DNA of 64,000 bases from Xanthomonas sp. AM6 (GTDB lineage Bacteria; Pseudomonadota; Gammaproteobacteria; Xanthomonadales; Xanthomonadaceae), in NCBI RefSeq assembly GCF_025665335.1, contig NZ_CP106869.1, positions 4,676,501 to 4,740,500 of the forward strand, read 5' to 3'. Below, piece by piece: positions 19,196 through 28,275 of this stretch. The translations under genes were made by a program, and so were the position numbers. The number at the start of each line of letters is the position of its first letter. The stretch's first letter is position 1. Under the pieces are notes generated by a model. It saw only the letters and a program-made list of their open reading frames with translations. It ran no database searches and was not told where the DNA came from.

Positions 19196-19945
19196 TCATA
19201 TCCTGGGTTCGAGCATGGCACGGACGGCGTGGTGCGCGCGTTGGGTCAGCTGTTGCCGGTCCAGCGGGCCATCGGCGCCGTTCACGTTGATCGGCGCGCC
19301 GATCCGCACCCGGATCACGCCGGGCCGGACCCGGAACAGGCTGGTCGACGGCAGCACCTTGCCCGCCCCGTCCAACGCCACCGGCACCACGTCCACGCCA
19401 GCATCGATAGCGGCCTGCAACAGCCCCGCCTTGAATTCGGCCAGTTCGCCGCTGCGGCTGCGGGTGCCTTCCGGGAACAGGCACAGGTCCTGGCCCTGGC
19501 GCAGCAGCGCCGCGGCCTGGCGCCGGACCATGGCCCCGGCGCGGCGGCTGTCGCGGTCCAGGAACAGCATGCCGGTGGCGCGCGCGTACCAGCTCACGAA
19601 CGGCACCTGCAGCATTTCGTCCTTGAGCAGGAAGCGCAGCGGCACCGGCAGCGCCGCGAACAGCGCGCAGATGTCGATGATCGACTGGTGGTTGCTGACG
19701 AACAGGTGGTTGCGCGACCAGTCCACCCGCTCCTGGCCTTCCACCACCAGCCGCGCCCCGGCGCCGAAGAACAGCACCGGCGCCCACACCCGCGCGCCCA
19801 TGCGCAGCGGCAGGCGCGGCCCGCACAGCAGCAGCAGGCCCAGCGCCGCGACGATGCCCACCGCGGTGAAGGCCAGGGTGAACAGCAATTGCACTGCGTT
19901 CCACACGGCCCAGGCCATGCGCGACGGCATCCCTGCCTGCGGCAT
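19196..19945 (-). CDS. PlsC-type 1-acylglycerol-3-phosphate acyltransferase (xanthomonadin cluster)
   Basis: This is a 249-residue membrane-associated acyltransferase with the motifs NHQSIID (HX4D) and FPEGTRS, preceded by a hydrophobic N-terminal segment. In the pigment locus it probably esterifies the polyene or a fatty acid to a glycerol/sugar-phosphate backbone; xanthomonadins are known to occur as lipid esters. The start at ATG 19945 has AAGGA about 10 bases upstream. A GTG at 19972 and a longer form to 20020 that would overlap the preceding gene are alternatives. Confidence 0.87.
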   Translation of the reverse strand: MPQAGMPSRMAWAVWNAVQLLFTLAFTAVGIVAALGLLLLCGPRLPLRMGARVWAPVLFFGAGARLVVEGQERVDWSRNHLFVSNHQSIIDICALFAALPVPLRFLLKDEMLQVPFVSWYARATGMLFLDRDSRRAGAMVRRQAAALLRQGQDLCLFPEGTRSRSGELAEFKAGLLQAAIDAGVDVVPVALDGAGKVLPSTSLFRVRPGVIRVRIGAPINVNGADGPLDRQQLTQRAHHAVRAMLEPRI

Positions 19946-19998
19946 CTTCAGTTTTTCCTTGGTGATCTGCACAACCCTCTGCCCCCGCGATGCGCGCG

Positions 19999-20730
19999 TC
20001 AGCGCAACAGATCGCGCCAAAAGACCGGCCCCAGCCGCGCCAACCGGTGCAGGAAGTCAGGCAGATTACGGTAGGGACGCTGCGGAAACCAGCGCCCGCG
20101 CAGGAAGTACTCGCCGACGAAGAAGCCGCCGATGACCCCGTAGCCCAGCAGGTTGGCGATCAGCGAGGCGCGCGCGTCGCCGATCGGCAGCGGCGAGGCC
20201 TGTCCCAGCTGCGCCAACACCCCGCTGGGCACGGCGCACAGCGCCAGGACCAGGTTCAGCACGGTCATGGCGGCCAGCAGCAGCGTCCAGGCCAGGGTCA
20301 GCCGGCGCGTGTAGCGCAGTTGCGCGGGGGTGAGCGGCAGGTTCGCCTGGCGGTACAACGCCTCGACGATGCGCGAGATCAGCGGGGTGCGCCCGCGCTG
20401 CAGGCTGCGCCCGAAGAACCAGGCCACCCACGCGGTGAACAGCACCGGCGGCGCGGCCAGCAGCAGCAGGGCGTGCGGCGAGCGCCACAGCGGCGCCAGC
20501 AACGCCAGCGCCAGCAACGCCAGCGCCCAGGCCCATGGCCGCCGCCGCGCCATCGGCTCCACCAGCAGCATCAGCACCAGCGCCGCGCCGGCCAGCACGG
20601 CCAGGTCGGAACGGTGCGCGGCATTGGCCCAATGCGCCAGCGGCGAATACGCCAGCGCCAGCAGCACGCTCAGCGCCAGCGCCCAGGGCGCGGCGTCGGC
20701 CGGATCAGCTGGTCTTGTTGGCTTCGACAT
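19999..20730 (-). CDS. Integral membrane protein of the xanthomonadin cluster (COG4648-like)
   Basis: This 243-residue protein is very hydrophobic, with about six membrane segments. It resembles the membrane protein regularly encoded beside the ACP in aryl polyene loci (COG4648-like). Its biochemical role is unknown; it may be part of the membrane-bound assembly or flipping step. Its first 26 bases overlap the 3' end of the ACP gene in a different frame, which suggests coupled translation. Confidence 0.78.
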   Translation of the reverse strand: MSKPTRPADPADAAPWALALSVLLALAYSPLAHWANAAHRSDLAVLAGAALVLMLLVEPMARRRPWAWALALLALALLAPLWRSPHALLLLAAPPVLFTAWVAWFFGRSLQRGRTPLISRIVEALYRQANLPLTPAQLRYTRRLTLAWTLLLAAMTVLNLVLALCAVPSGVLAQLGQASPLPIGDARASLIANLLGYGVIGGFFVGEYFLRGRWFPQRPYRNLPDFLHRLARLGPVFWRDLLR

Positions 20731-20974
20731 GCGCCGACAGTGCGCGCAGCGAGGCGAAGATGCGGCGGTTTTCGTCGTTGTCCGAGCGCAGCTGGAAGCC
20801 GTAGCGCTTGCTGATCGCCAGCGCCAGCTCCAGCGCGTCGATCGAATCCAGTCCCAGCCCGGTGTTGAACAGCGGCGCCTCCGGATCGATGTCGCCGGGC
20901 TGCACGTCCTCCAGGTTCAGGCTCTCGACCAGCAGCTCGGCCAGTTCACGTTCGGCGGCGGTTTGCGAAGACAT
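20705..20974 (-). CDS. xanC: Acyl carrier protein of xanthomonadin synthesis
   Basis: This is an 89-residue acyl carrier protein. The phosphopantetheine attachment site is Ser44 in GLGLDSIDALE, within a typical four-helix acidic sequence. In Xanthomonas campestris, XanC accepts 3-hydroxybenzoate from the ligase XanA2 and carries the growing polyene; the same genes are present here, so the symbol is applied by homology and context. It is the first gene of the minus-strand pigment run and is divergent from the FAD halogenase-like gene at 21103, so the 128-base gap probably holds both promoters. Confidence 0.88.
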   Translation of the reverse strand: MSSQTAAERELAELLVESLNLEDVQPGDIDPEAPLFNTGLGLDSIDALELALAISKRYGFQLRSDNDENRRIFASLRALSAHVEANKTS

Positions 20975-21102
20975 CCAGGGGCTTCCAGGCTAGAGGACGG
21001 GTGCGACAAGATGGTGCATCGGGCGCAGCGGCGCAACTGCCCGATCCTGGCCGGCAAGCTATCATGCCGTCCGTCTTACATGTCCGCCGCAGGTTTTTCA
21101 GG

Positions 21103-22464
21103 ATGAATCCCACCGCCGCCGTCTCCGCGCCCTCCCCCGCCACGCCGCAGGCCGCCGCGGCGGAAACGCCCGACGTGCTGGTGATCGGCGGCGGCCCGGC
21201 CGGCTGCGCCGCGGCCACCCTGCTGGCGCAGAAGGGCTGGCGGGTGACCCTGCTGGAGAAGGACCACCACCCGCGCTTCCACATCGGCGAATCGCTACTG
21301 CCGATGAACGTGCCGATCCTGCAGCGGCTGGGCGTGCTCGAGCAGGTGCGCGCGATCGGCGTGCTCAAGCTCGGCGCCGACTTCCCCAACGACGCCGGCG
21401 GCTACAACACCTTCCGCTTCGCCAACGCGCTGGGCGCGCAGTCCGACTACGCGTTCCAGGTGCCGCGCGCCGAGTTCGACCGGGTGCTGTTCGCCCACGC
21501 CCGCGCCGCCGGCGCCGACCTGCACGAGGGCGTCAAGGTCGAGGCGGTGCAGCTGGACGGCGAACGCCCGCTGGTGCAGGCCCGCGGCGCCGACGGCGTG
21601 CGCACGTTCCGCCCGCGCTACCTGATCGACGCCAGCGGCCGCGACACCTTCCTCGGCAACAAGCTCAAGCTCAAGCGCGCCAACGCGCAGCACCAGTCGG
21701 CGGCGTTGTTCAGCCATTTCCGTGGGGTGGCGCGGCGCCCCGGCGAGGACGCCGGCAACATCAGCATCTACCGCCACCCGCATGGCTGGATGTGGCTGAT
21801 CCCGCTGCCCGACGACGTGATGAGCGTCGGCGCGGTGTGCTACCCCGAATACATGAAGACCCGCCAGGGCGACAGCGAAGCGTTCCTGATGCGCACCCTG
21901 GCGCTGAACCCGGACGTGACCGCGCGCATGGCCGGCGCGCAGCGCGTGGCGCCGGTACACGCCACCGGCAACTACGCCTACGAATGCACGCGCATGGGCG
22001 GGCCGCGCTGGCTGATGCTCGGCGACGCCTACGCCTTCGTCGACCCGATGTTCTCCTCCGGCGTGTACCTGGCCATGCACAGCGCCGAGCGCGGCGCGGC
22101 GATGGTCGACGCGGCGCTGCGCGATCCGGCGCGCGAGGCGCGGCTGCAGCGCGGCCTGGAGAAACACCTGCGCCGCGGCCTGGCCGAGTTCAAGTGGTTC
22201 ATCTACCGCTTCACCTCACCCACCATGCGCGACCTGTTCGCGCAGCCGCGCAACGTGCTGCAGGTGGAACAGGCGGTGGTGGCGATGCTGGCCGGCGACG
22301 TGTTCGACAACCGCGCGGTGCTGCGCCGGCTGCGCGTATTCCGCGCCATCTACGCCATGTCCGCGGCCGCGATGCTGCCGCGCGCCTGGCGGTCCTGGCG
22401 CCAGCGCCGCCGCCAGGCGCGCGAACACTTCCAAGGCGACACCCTGCACGGAGACAAATCATGA
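21103..22464 (+). CDS. Flavin-dependent halogenase-like enzyme (xanthomonadin cluster, second copy)
   Basis: This is a 453-residue FAD protein with the dinucleotide motif GGGPAGCAAA, the halogenase stretch FHIGESLLPMN, a Lys at 89 (VLKLGAD) in the position of the catalytic Lys, and WMWLIP (229-234) matching WxWxIP. The sequence is closest in pattern to phenol/pyrrole-type flavin halogenases, making it the better candidate for bromination of the aryl polyene. The start was set at MNPTAAVS (21103), just before the FAD domain; an in-frame upstream ATG at 21064 adds an Arg-rich leader. It overlaps xanB2 by ATGA. Confidence 0.87.
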   Translation: MNPTAAVSAPSPATPQAAAAETPDVLVIGGGPAGCAAATLLAQKGWRVTLLEKDHHPRFHIGESLLPMNVPILQRLGVLEQVRAIGVLKLGADFPNDAGGYNTFRFANALGAQSDYAFQVPRAEFDRVLFAHARAAGADLHEGVKVEAVQLDGERPLVQARGADGVRTFRPRYLIDASGRDTFLGNKLKLKRANAQHQSAALFSHFRGVARRPGEDAGNISIYRHPHGWMWLIPLPDDVMSVGAVCYPEYMKTRQGDSEAFLMRTLALNPDVTARMAGAQRVAPVHATGNYAYECTRMGGPRWLMLGDAYAFVDPMFSSGVYLAMHSAERGAAMVDAALRDPAREARLQRGLEKHLRRGLAEFKWFIYRFTSPTMRDLFAQPRNVLQVEQAVVAMLAGDVFDNRAVLRRLRVFRAIYAMSAAAMLPRAWRSWRQRRRQAREHFQGDTLHGDKS

Positions 22465-23471
22465 GCCGGCCGTACCCGCAGTTCCCGCCCCACGACCAGC
22501 GGCATCCGCAGCTGCAGGTGGACTACGTCGCCGAGACCGATCCGGGCGAGCTGCTGCGCGACGAACGGGTGCTGGCGGTGTTCGGCTTCGGCAACGACGC
22601 CCCGCGCCACGATGATCCACGCTACCTGCGCGTGCCGCTGCAACCGCACGGCCCGCGCATGCTGGAGATCTGGCGCACCGACGCGCCGGTGCGCAGCGGC
22701 CGCGACGGCGACATCGCCTGGGCCAGCGACGGCCGCCTGCAGTTCGGCGTGATCGAGATCGACGAGCAGGCGCTGGAGATCGAAGAGGCCTCGGCGCTGG
22801 CCTATGCGCAGATCACCGCGTTCGTCGCCGGCAGCGCCACGCCGCGCCTGCTGCGCATCTGGAACTACCTCGACGCGATCACCCTGGGCAGCGGCGACCG
22901 CGAACGCTACCGCCAGTTCTGCGTCGGCCGCGCGCGCGGGCTCGGCGATTTCGACACCAGCCAGCTGCCGGCCGCCACCGCGGTCGGCCGCTGCGACGAC
23001 GCGCGGGTGATCCAGATCTACTGGCTGGCCGCCGCGCAGGCCGGCACGCCGCTGGAGAACCCGCGCCAGGTCAGCGCCTACCGCTACCCGCGCCAGTACG
23101 GCCCGCAATCGCCGAGCTTCGCCCGCGCGATGCTGCCGCCGGCCGGCAGCGACATGCCGCTGCTGCTGTCCGGCACCGCCAGCGTGGTCGGCCACGCCTC
23201 GATGCACAGCGGCCAGCTGCTGGCGCAGCTGGAGGAAACCTTCGCCAACTTCGACGCGCTGCTGGCCGCCGCGCGCACGCACGCCCCGGACCTGCCGACC
23301 CAGTTCGGCGACGGCACCCGGCTGAAGGTCTACGTGCGCGAAGCGGCCGACCTGCCGCTGGTCGCCGAAGCGCTCGACGCCCGCTTCGGCAACCGCGTCC
23401 CGCGCCTGCTGCTGCACGCGGTGATCTGCCGCAACGAACTGGCGGTGGAGATCGACGGCGTGCATGGCTGA
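22461..23471 (+). CDS. xanB2: XanB2, chorismatase producing 3- and 4-hydroxybenzoate
   Basis: This 336-residue enzyme belongs to the FkbO/Hyg5/XanB2 chorismatase family. XanB2 of X. campestris hydrolyses chorismate to 3-hydroxybenzoate (starter of xanthomonadin) and 4-hydroxybenzoate (for ubiquinone). The family features seen are the C-terminal TRLKVYVR and CRNELAVEID stretches with the conserved Arg and Glu, and the characteristic length. The ATG at 22461 has GGAGA upstream and overlaps the preceding stop, so it is translated together with the halogenase-like gene. The enzyme is cytoplasmic and links the pigment to the shikimate pathway. Confidence 0.93.
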   Translation: MSRPYPQFPPHDQRHPQLQVDYVAETDPGELLRDERVLAVFGFGNDAPRHDDPRYLRVPLQPHGPRMLEIWRTDAPVRSGRDGDIAWASDGRLQFGVIEIDEQALEIEEASALAYAQITAFVAGSATPRLLRIWNYLDAITLGSGDRERYRQFCVGRARGLGDFDTSQLPAATAVGRCDDARVIQIYWLAAAQAGTPLENPRQVSAYRYPRQYGPQSPSFARAMLPPAGSDMPLLLSGTASVVGHASMHSGQLLAQLEETFANFDALLAAARTHAPDLPTQFGDGTRLKVYVREAADLPLVAEALDARFGNRVPRLLLHAVICRNELAVEIDGVHG

Positions 23472-23670
23472 GCGTGCGCGCGGCCGGGCGCGCCAGCTCG
23501 CCATCGCCGCGATGGCGGGTGCGGTTTGCTCGACCAGGCGTCGAGCAATGCAGGACGTTCGGTCGCGACCGCCGCTGCGGTTCGCCACCTGCAGATGCAC
23601 GCACCCGAATCCCAAGTAACGTCGCCAGCTGCTCGGCGGCGTCCGCTCCAGATCCTCGCACTGGCATGCC

Positions 23671-24204
23671 ATGTCCGACAGTCGCCGCAAGATCGTGATC
23701 GTGTCCGGCGCACCTGGCGCAGGCAAAACCACCTTGGCGGTACCGCTCGCCACACGGCTCGGGTTTCCGCTGTTCTGCAAGGATTTCATCAAGGAAACGC
23801 TGACCGACACCCTCGGCGACAGCGGCGGCGATCTCGCCGCATCGCGCCGGATCGGCGGCGCGGCGATGGAACTCCTCTGGTCGCTGGCACGCCACGCGCC
23901 GCACGCGGTGCTGGAAGCCAACTTCCGGCCCCGCAGCGCGTACGAACGCGACAGACTGGCCAGCCTGGACGCGGTCATCGTCGAGGTTCACTGCGACTGC
24001 GGGCCAGACGAAACCGCCCGACGTTTTCGCAATCGGGCGACGGCAGGCACCCATCACGCTGCGCATCCATTGAAAGAATTGTCGCCGGACATGCTTGCTG
24101 AGTACGCCGGACCGGTGGGACTAGGGACTGTGGTCGCGGTGGATACGCGCGTGCCGGTGGACGTGGAGCGGCTCGCCGCGGAGGTGTCGAGCGCCTTGTC
24201 GTGA
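23671..24204 (+). CDS. P-loop kinase/ATPase of unknown substrate inserted in the pigment locus
   Basis: This 177-residue protein has a Walker A motif GAPGAGKT (residues 13-20) at the start of a small-molecule-kinase type AAA domain, like chloramphenicol-phosphotransferase or zeta-toxin-like proteins. The residues KDFIKETL and a later DARRFRNR-like stretch fit that family. The substrate is unknown. It sits alone between xanB2 and xanA2 with gaps on both sides, and its codons look less GC-rich than those of its neighbours, suggesting a later arrival. No partner antitoxin gene is apparent beside it. Confidence 0.8.
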   Translation: MSDSRRKIVIVSGAPGAGKTTLAVPLATRLGFPLFCKDFIKETLTDTLGDSGGDLAASRRIGGAAMELLWSLARHAPHAVLEANFRPRSAYERDRLASLDAVIVEVHCDCGPDETARRFRNRATAGTHHAAHPLKELSPDMLAEYAGPVGLGTVVAVDTRVPVDVERLAAEVSSALS

Positions 24205-24284
24205 AGAGCGGTGGGTGGTCAGCCGCGTACTCCGCAGATGCGCCGGACACCTGGGGCGCTGCGGCGTCCGGCGCTGACCAGTCT

Positions 24285-25646
24285 TCAGCCCTCGCGCTCG
24301 CCCATCAACAGCGCCAGCAACCGGTCGCGCGGCAGCTTGCCGGTCTCGTTGCGCGGCAGGGCGTCGAGCTTGCGCAGGCGGCGCGGCAGGAACACCGGGT
24401 CCAGTTCGCGGCGCAGGGCGGCCAGGATCGCGGCGTCGTCCAGGGTCGGCGCGACCACCACGGCGGCGATGCGGCCAACCGCCTGACCGGGTTCCGGTTC
24501 CAGTTGCAGCATCGCGCCGTCGACCACGCCCGGCAGCGCCAGCAGGCGCCGGGTCAGGTCGGCCAGCGAGGCGCGCTTGCCGGCGATCTCCAGCAGGTCG
24601 GCCTGGCGGCCGCGCACCTGGAAGCGGCCGTCGGCGGCCACGTCCATCAGGTCGGCCAGCAGCACTGGTTGCGGCAGGTGCGGCGCGTGCACCAGGGTGC
24701 CGTCGGGCTGCGGCAGCACGCGCACGCCGGGCAGCGGGGTCCACTGCGCCTCGCATGCGGTGCGCCGACTGGCGAACACGCAGGTCTCGGTGGAGCCGAA
24801 CATCTCGCGCACTTCGCCGCCGAAGCGGGCCTCGGCGGCCCTGGCCAGTTCCTGTGCCAGCGGCGCGGTGGCCGAGACGATGCCGGCCAGCGGCGGCAGC
24901 GCCACGCCGGATTCGACCAGCGCGCGCAGGTGCACCGGCGTGGTCACCAGCAACCGCGGTGCCGGCACCTGCGCCAGCGCGCGCGCCACGTCCTCGGGGA
25001 AGAACGGCCGCCCGGCATGCACTGCCAGCGGCGTCACCAGCGGCAGCAGCACCGACAGCTCCATGCCGTACATGTGCTGCGGCGGCACCGTCGCCACGAC
25101 CTGCGGGATTTCGTCGGCCTGCCAGAGCCCGGCCAGCGCCAGCAGGTCCTGGCGGGTGCTGGTCAGGAAACTGCCCCAGGTCTTGGGATTGGGCTTGGGC
25201 GCGCCGGTGCTGCCGGAGGTGAAGCCGATCGCGACCAGCGCATCGGCGGCCAGCTGCGGCATGTCGCCGTCCAGGCGCGGCAGCGGCTCGGGCAGCTGCC
25301 AGTAGTGCGGCGGCGGCTCGGCCAGCGCCAGGTCGCCCAGGCAGTAGCTGTCGGCATGGCTGCGCTGCACCTCGGCGACCACCGCCGGCGCGCGCGAGGA
25401 CGGCAGCAGCGAGGTCTGCCCGCGCAGCGCCACCGCGCAGAACGCGACCATGAAGCGGTAGCGGTCCTCGCACAGGTTCAGCGCGTAGCGGCCCGGCGGC
25501 AGCGCCGCGGCCAGGCCGCGCACATGGCCGAGGAAGGTGCCCAGGTCGATGTGCTGGCCGCCGGCATAGGCCAGCGCGCGGTGCGCGTCGCCAACCGCAA
25601 GCGGATACGACGGGAGCGTGGAAACAGGGGAAGGAACGGCAGGCAT
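24285..25646 (-). CDS. xanA2: XanA2, ATP-dependent 3-hydroxybenzoate:ACP ligase
   Basis: This is a 453-residue adenylate-forming enzyme that activates 3-hydroxybenzoate and loads it onto the ACP XanC to start the xanthomonadin chain. The AMP-binding motif is FTSGSTGAPKPNPKTW, followed by MFGSTETCVFA and the C-terminal hinge GRQADLLEIAGKR, with the catalytic Lys expected in NETGKLP. The ATG at 25646 (MPAVPSPVS) is the most likely start. A longer frame reaches towards the cydB end but its translation is not enzyme-like. It is convergent with the P-loop kinase gene and closes the locus. Confidence 0.92.
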   Translation of the reverse strand: MPAVPSPVSTLPSYPLAVGDAHRALAYAGGQHIDLGTFLGHVRGLAAALPPGRYALNLCEDRYRFMVAFCAVALRGQTSLLPSSRAPAVVAEVQRSHADSYCLGDLALAEPPPHYWQLPEPLPRLDGDMPQLAADALVAIGFTSGSTGAPKPNPKTWGSFLTSTRQDLLALAGLWQADEIPQVVATVPPQHMYGMELSVLLPLVTPLAVHAGRPFFPEDVARALAQVPAPRLLVTTPVHLRALVESGVALPPLAGIVSATAPLAQELARAAEARFGGEVREMFGSTETCVFASRRTACEAQWTPLPGVRVLPQPDGTLVHAPHLPQPVLLADLMDVAADGRFQVRGRQADLLEIAGKRASLADLTRRLLALPGVVDGAMLQLEPEPGQAVGRIAAVVVAPTLDDAAILAALRRELDPVFLPRRLRKLDALPRNETGKLPRDRLLALLMGEREG

Positions 25647-25778
25647 GCGTGGCGACGGCTCGGCGGGCGGCTGGACCGCAGCGGACCGCGGGTCCGGGTA
25701 GCTTGGCCGCCGCCACCGCCGCTGGCAAGCCGGACGCGCGCCTGGACCGGCGCGCTGCCACCACGCCACGCGCAACCG

Positions 25779-26795
25779 CTAGTGGTGGTAGCCGGTGTCG
25801 GCGGTGATCTTGCCGCGGAACACCCGGTACGACCACGCCGTATAGCCCAGGATCACCGGCAGCAGCACCGCCAGCCCAGCCAGCACGAAGCCCTGCGAGG
25901 ACGGCGGCGACGCCGCTTCCCAGATGCTCAACCCCGGCGGCACGATGTTCGGCCAGATGCCCAGCACCAGGCCGAAGAAGCCGAGCACGAAGAAGCACAG
26001 GGTCAGCACGAACGGGCGCGCATCGCGGCCCTGCGCCATCGCCGCGCGCCACAGCGCGAACGCGTTGAGCAGCACCAGCAGCGGGATCGGCGACAGCCAC
26101 CAGAAATTGCCGTCGTGGAACCAGCGCGCCATGATCCGCGAGTCCAGGAACGGCAGCCACGCGCTGACCAGGCCCATGAACACCACCACCACCAGCACCA
26201 GCGGCCGGGTCAGCGCACGCGCGATGCGCTGCATCGCCCCTTCGGTCTTCAGGATCAGCCAGCTGCCGCCGAGCAGCGCGTAGCCGAACACCACCGCTGC
26301 GCCGGTCAGCATCGAGAACGGGCTGAACCAGCCGAGCACCCCGCCCAGGTACTTGCCGCCCTGCAGCGGCATGCCTTCCACCAGCGCGCCGAGGATCACG
26401 CCCTGCCAGAACGCCGCGCACAGCGAGCCGGCGGCGAACGCCCAGCCCCACAGGTACTTGGAACTGTGCGCCTTGAAGCGGAACTCGAAGGCCACGCCGC
26501 GGAACACCAGCGCGATCAGCATCAGCAGCACCGGCAGGTACAGCGCCGACAGGATCAGCGCATAGGCCTTGGGGAACGCCGCCAGCAGGCCGGCGCCGCC
26601 GAGCACCAGCCAGGTCTCGTTGCCGTCCCAGATCGGCGCGGCGGTGTTCATCATCAGGTCGAGCTGGTCCTCGTCCTCGGCGAACGGGGCCAGGATGCCC
26701 AGGCCGAGCACGAAGCCGTCCAGCAGCACGTACATCAGCACGCCGAAGCCGATCACGCCGAACCAGATCACCGGCAGCACGGTCGCCATGTCCAT
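25779..26795 (-). CDS. cydB: Cytochrome bd-type quinol oxidase subunit II (CydB/CioB)
   Basis: This is a 338-residue inner-membrane protein with about eight or nine hydrophobic helices. Typical stretches are the N-terminal VIWFGVIGFGVLMYVLLDG and WDGNETWLVLGG near residue 60. It pairs with subunit I to reduce oxygen using quinol. The start ATG at 26795 overlaps the subunit I stop (TGATG) and has GAGGAGA at ideal spacing, so translation is coupled. No DUF2474/CydX-like small third subunit was found in the 132 bases after the stop. Confidence 0.95.
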   Translation of the reverse strand: MDMATVLPVIWFGVIGFGVLMYVLLDGFVLGLGILAPFAEDEDQLDLMMNTAAPIWDGNETWLVLGGAGLLAAFPKAYALILSALYLPVLLMLIALVFRGVAFEFRFKAHSSKYLWGWAFAAGSLCAAFWQGVILGALVEGMPLQGGKYLGGVLGWFSPFSMLTGAAVVFGYALLGGSWLILKTEGAMQRIARALTRPLVLVVVVFMGLVSAWLPFLDSRIMARWFHDGNFWWLSPIPLLVLLNAFALWRAAMAQGRDARPFVLTLCFFVLGFFGLVLGIWPNIVPPGLSIWEAASPPSSQGFVLAGLAVLLPVILGYTAWSYRVFRGKITADTGYHH

Positions 26796-28195
26796 CAGCG
26801 CGTCTCCTCGAGGTCGTCGTCGGCCGCCGAGATCGGCCGCGCCGGGGTCTTGTCGCCGTCCTGCAGCTGCGGTTCCGGTTCGTGCGGCAACGGCCCCTTG
26901 CGCAGCATCTTCAGGATGTACCAGCCGCCGAAGCCGAACACGAAGGCGTACGCGGCCACGTACACGCCCAGCGACACCCACACCATCGCCGGGCTGATCG
27001 CGCTGACCGCATCGCGGGTGCGCAGCAGGCCGTAGATCGCGTACGGCTGGCGCCCGATCTCGGTGACGAACCAGCCGGCCAGCAGAGCCACGAACCCGGC
27101 CGGCAGCATCGCGTTCCAGACCAGGTGCAGCCAGCGCTGCCGCAGCAGCGTGCCGCGCCACCAGAAGAACAGCGAGGCGAGCGCCAGCAGCAGCATCGCC
27201 ATGCCCAGCCCGACCATGATCCGGAACGCGTAGAACACCGGCTTTACCGGCGGCCGCTCGTCGGCGGGCACGGAGGTCAGCGGCGCGATCTCACCGTCCA
27301 GCGTGTGGGTCAGGATCAGGCTGCCCACGCGCGGGATCTTGACCTCGTAGTCGTTGCGCTCGGCCTTTTCGTTGGGCACCGCGAACAGCACCAGCGGCAC
27401 GCCGGCGCCGGGCGCCTCGCCGTGCCAATGGCCTTCCATCGCCGCCACCTTGATCGGCTGGTGCTCCAGCGTGTTCAGGCCGTGCGCGTCGCCGGCGGCG
27501 ATCTGCAGCGGCACCGCGATCGCGGCGAACGCCACCGCCAGTTTCAGCATGCGCCCGGCCGCGTCCAGGTGCTGGCCGCGGCGCAGGTACCAGCCGCTGA
27601 CCCCGCCGATCACGAAGCAGGTGGTGATGAACGCGGCCAGCACCATGTGCGCGAGCCGGTACGGGAACGAGGGATTGAAGATCACCTCGCGCCAGTGCGC
27701 CGGCTGGAACACGCCGTCGACGATCGCGTAGCCGGCCGGGGTGTGCAGCCAGCTGTTGGCCGACAGGATCCAGAACGTGGAGATCAGCGTGCCCAGCGCG
27801 ACCAGGCAGGTGGACAGGAAGTGCAGCTTCTCCGGCACCTTGCGCCAGCCGAACAGCATCACCCCCAGGAACGAGGCTTCCAGGAAGAACGCGGTCAGCA
27901 CCTCGTAGCTGAGCAGCGGGCCGAGGATGTTGCCGGCGCGCTCGCTGAGCACCGACCAGTTGGTGCCGAACTGGAAGCTCATCACGATGCCGCTGACCAC
28001 GCCCATGCCGAACGACACCGCGAAGATCTTCAGCCAGAAGAAATACAGGTCGCGCCACAGCGTGTCGCGGGTGCGCAGCCAGCGCCATTCCAGGAACGCC
28101 AGCCAGCTCGACAGGCCGATGGTGAAGGCCGGGAACAGCACGTGGAAGCTGATGACGAATCCGAACTGGATGCGCGAAAGCATCACTGCGTCCAT
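26795..28195 (-). CDS. cydA: Cytochrome bd-type quinol oxidase subunit I, cyanide-insensitive (CIO) type
   Basis: This is a 466-residue subunit with haem-ligand regions including the N-terminal FGFVISFHVLFPAFTIG and the later NSWLHTPAGY. The quinol-binding loop is short and the signature after it reads GRQPYAIYGLLRT, typical of CIO-type (CioA) enzymes rather than long-Q-loop E. coli CydA. The family Trp of GRQPW is Tyr here. These oxidases support respiration at low oxygen and resist cyanide. The start at 28195 has only a weak ribosome site. Confidence 0.93.
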   Translation of the reverse strand: MDAVMLSRIQFGFVISFHVLFPAFTIGLSSWLAFLEWRWLRTRDTLWRDLYFFWLKIFAVSFGMGVVSGIVMSFQFGTNWSVLSERAGNILGPLLSYEVLTAFFLEASFLGVMLFGWRKVPEKLHFLSTCLVALGTLISTFWILSANSWLHTPAGYAIVDGVFQPAHWREVIFNPSFPYRLAHMVLAAFITTCFVIGGVSGWYLRRGQHLDAAGRMLKLAVAFAAIAVPLQIAAGDAHGLNTLEHQPIKVAAMEGHWHGEAPGAGVPLVLFAVPNEKAERNDYEVKIPRVGSLILTHTLDGEIAPLTSVPADERPPVKPVFYAFRIMVGLGMAMLLLALASLFFWWRGTLLRQRWLHLVWNAMLPAGFVALLAGWFVTEIGRQPYAIYGLLRTRDAVSAISPAMVWVSLGVYVAAYAFVFGFGGWYILKMLRKGPLPHEPEPQLQDGDKTPARPISAADDDLEETR

Positions 28196-28275
28196 GGGGC
28201 TCGCTCGGGAAACCGTAACTGGCCGCCATTGTTGGCCCAGCCGGGTGAAATTGCGTGTGACGTCTTGTCGCAGGG

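Noticed and set aside
23671-24204. Toxin-antitoxin system (zeta-like toxin)
   Set aside because: No small antitoxin gene lies beside it, and the P-loop is equally compatible with small-molecule kinases.
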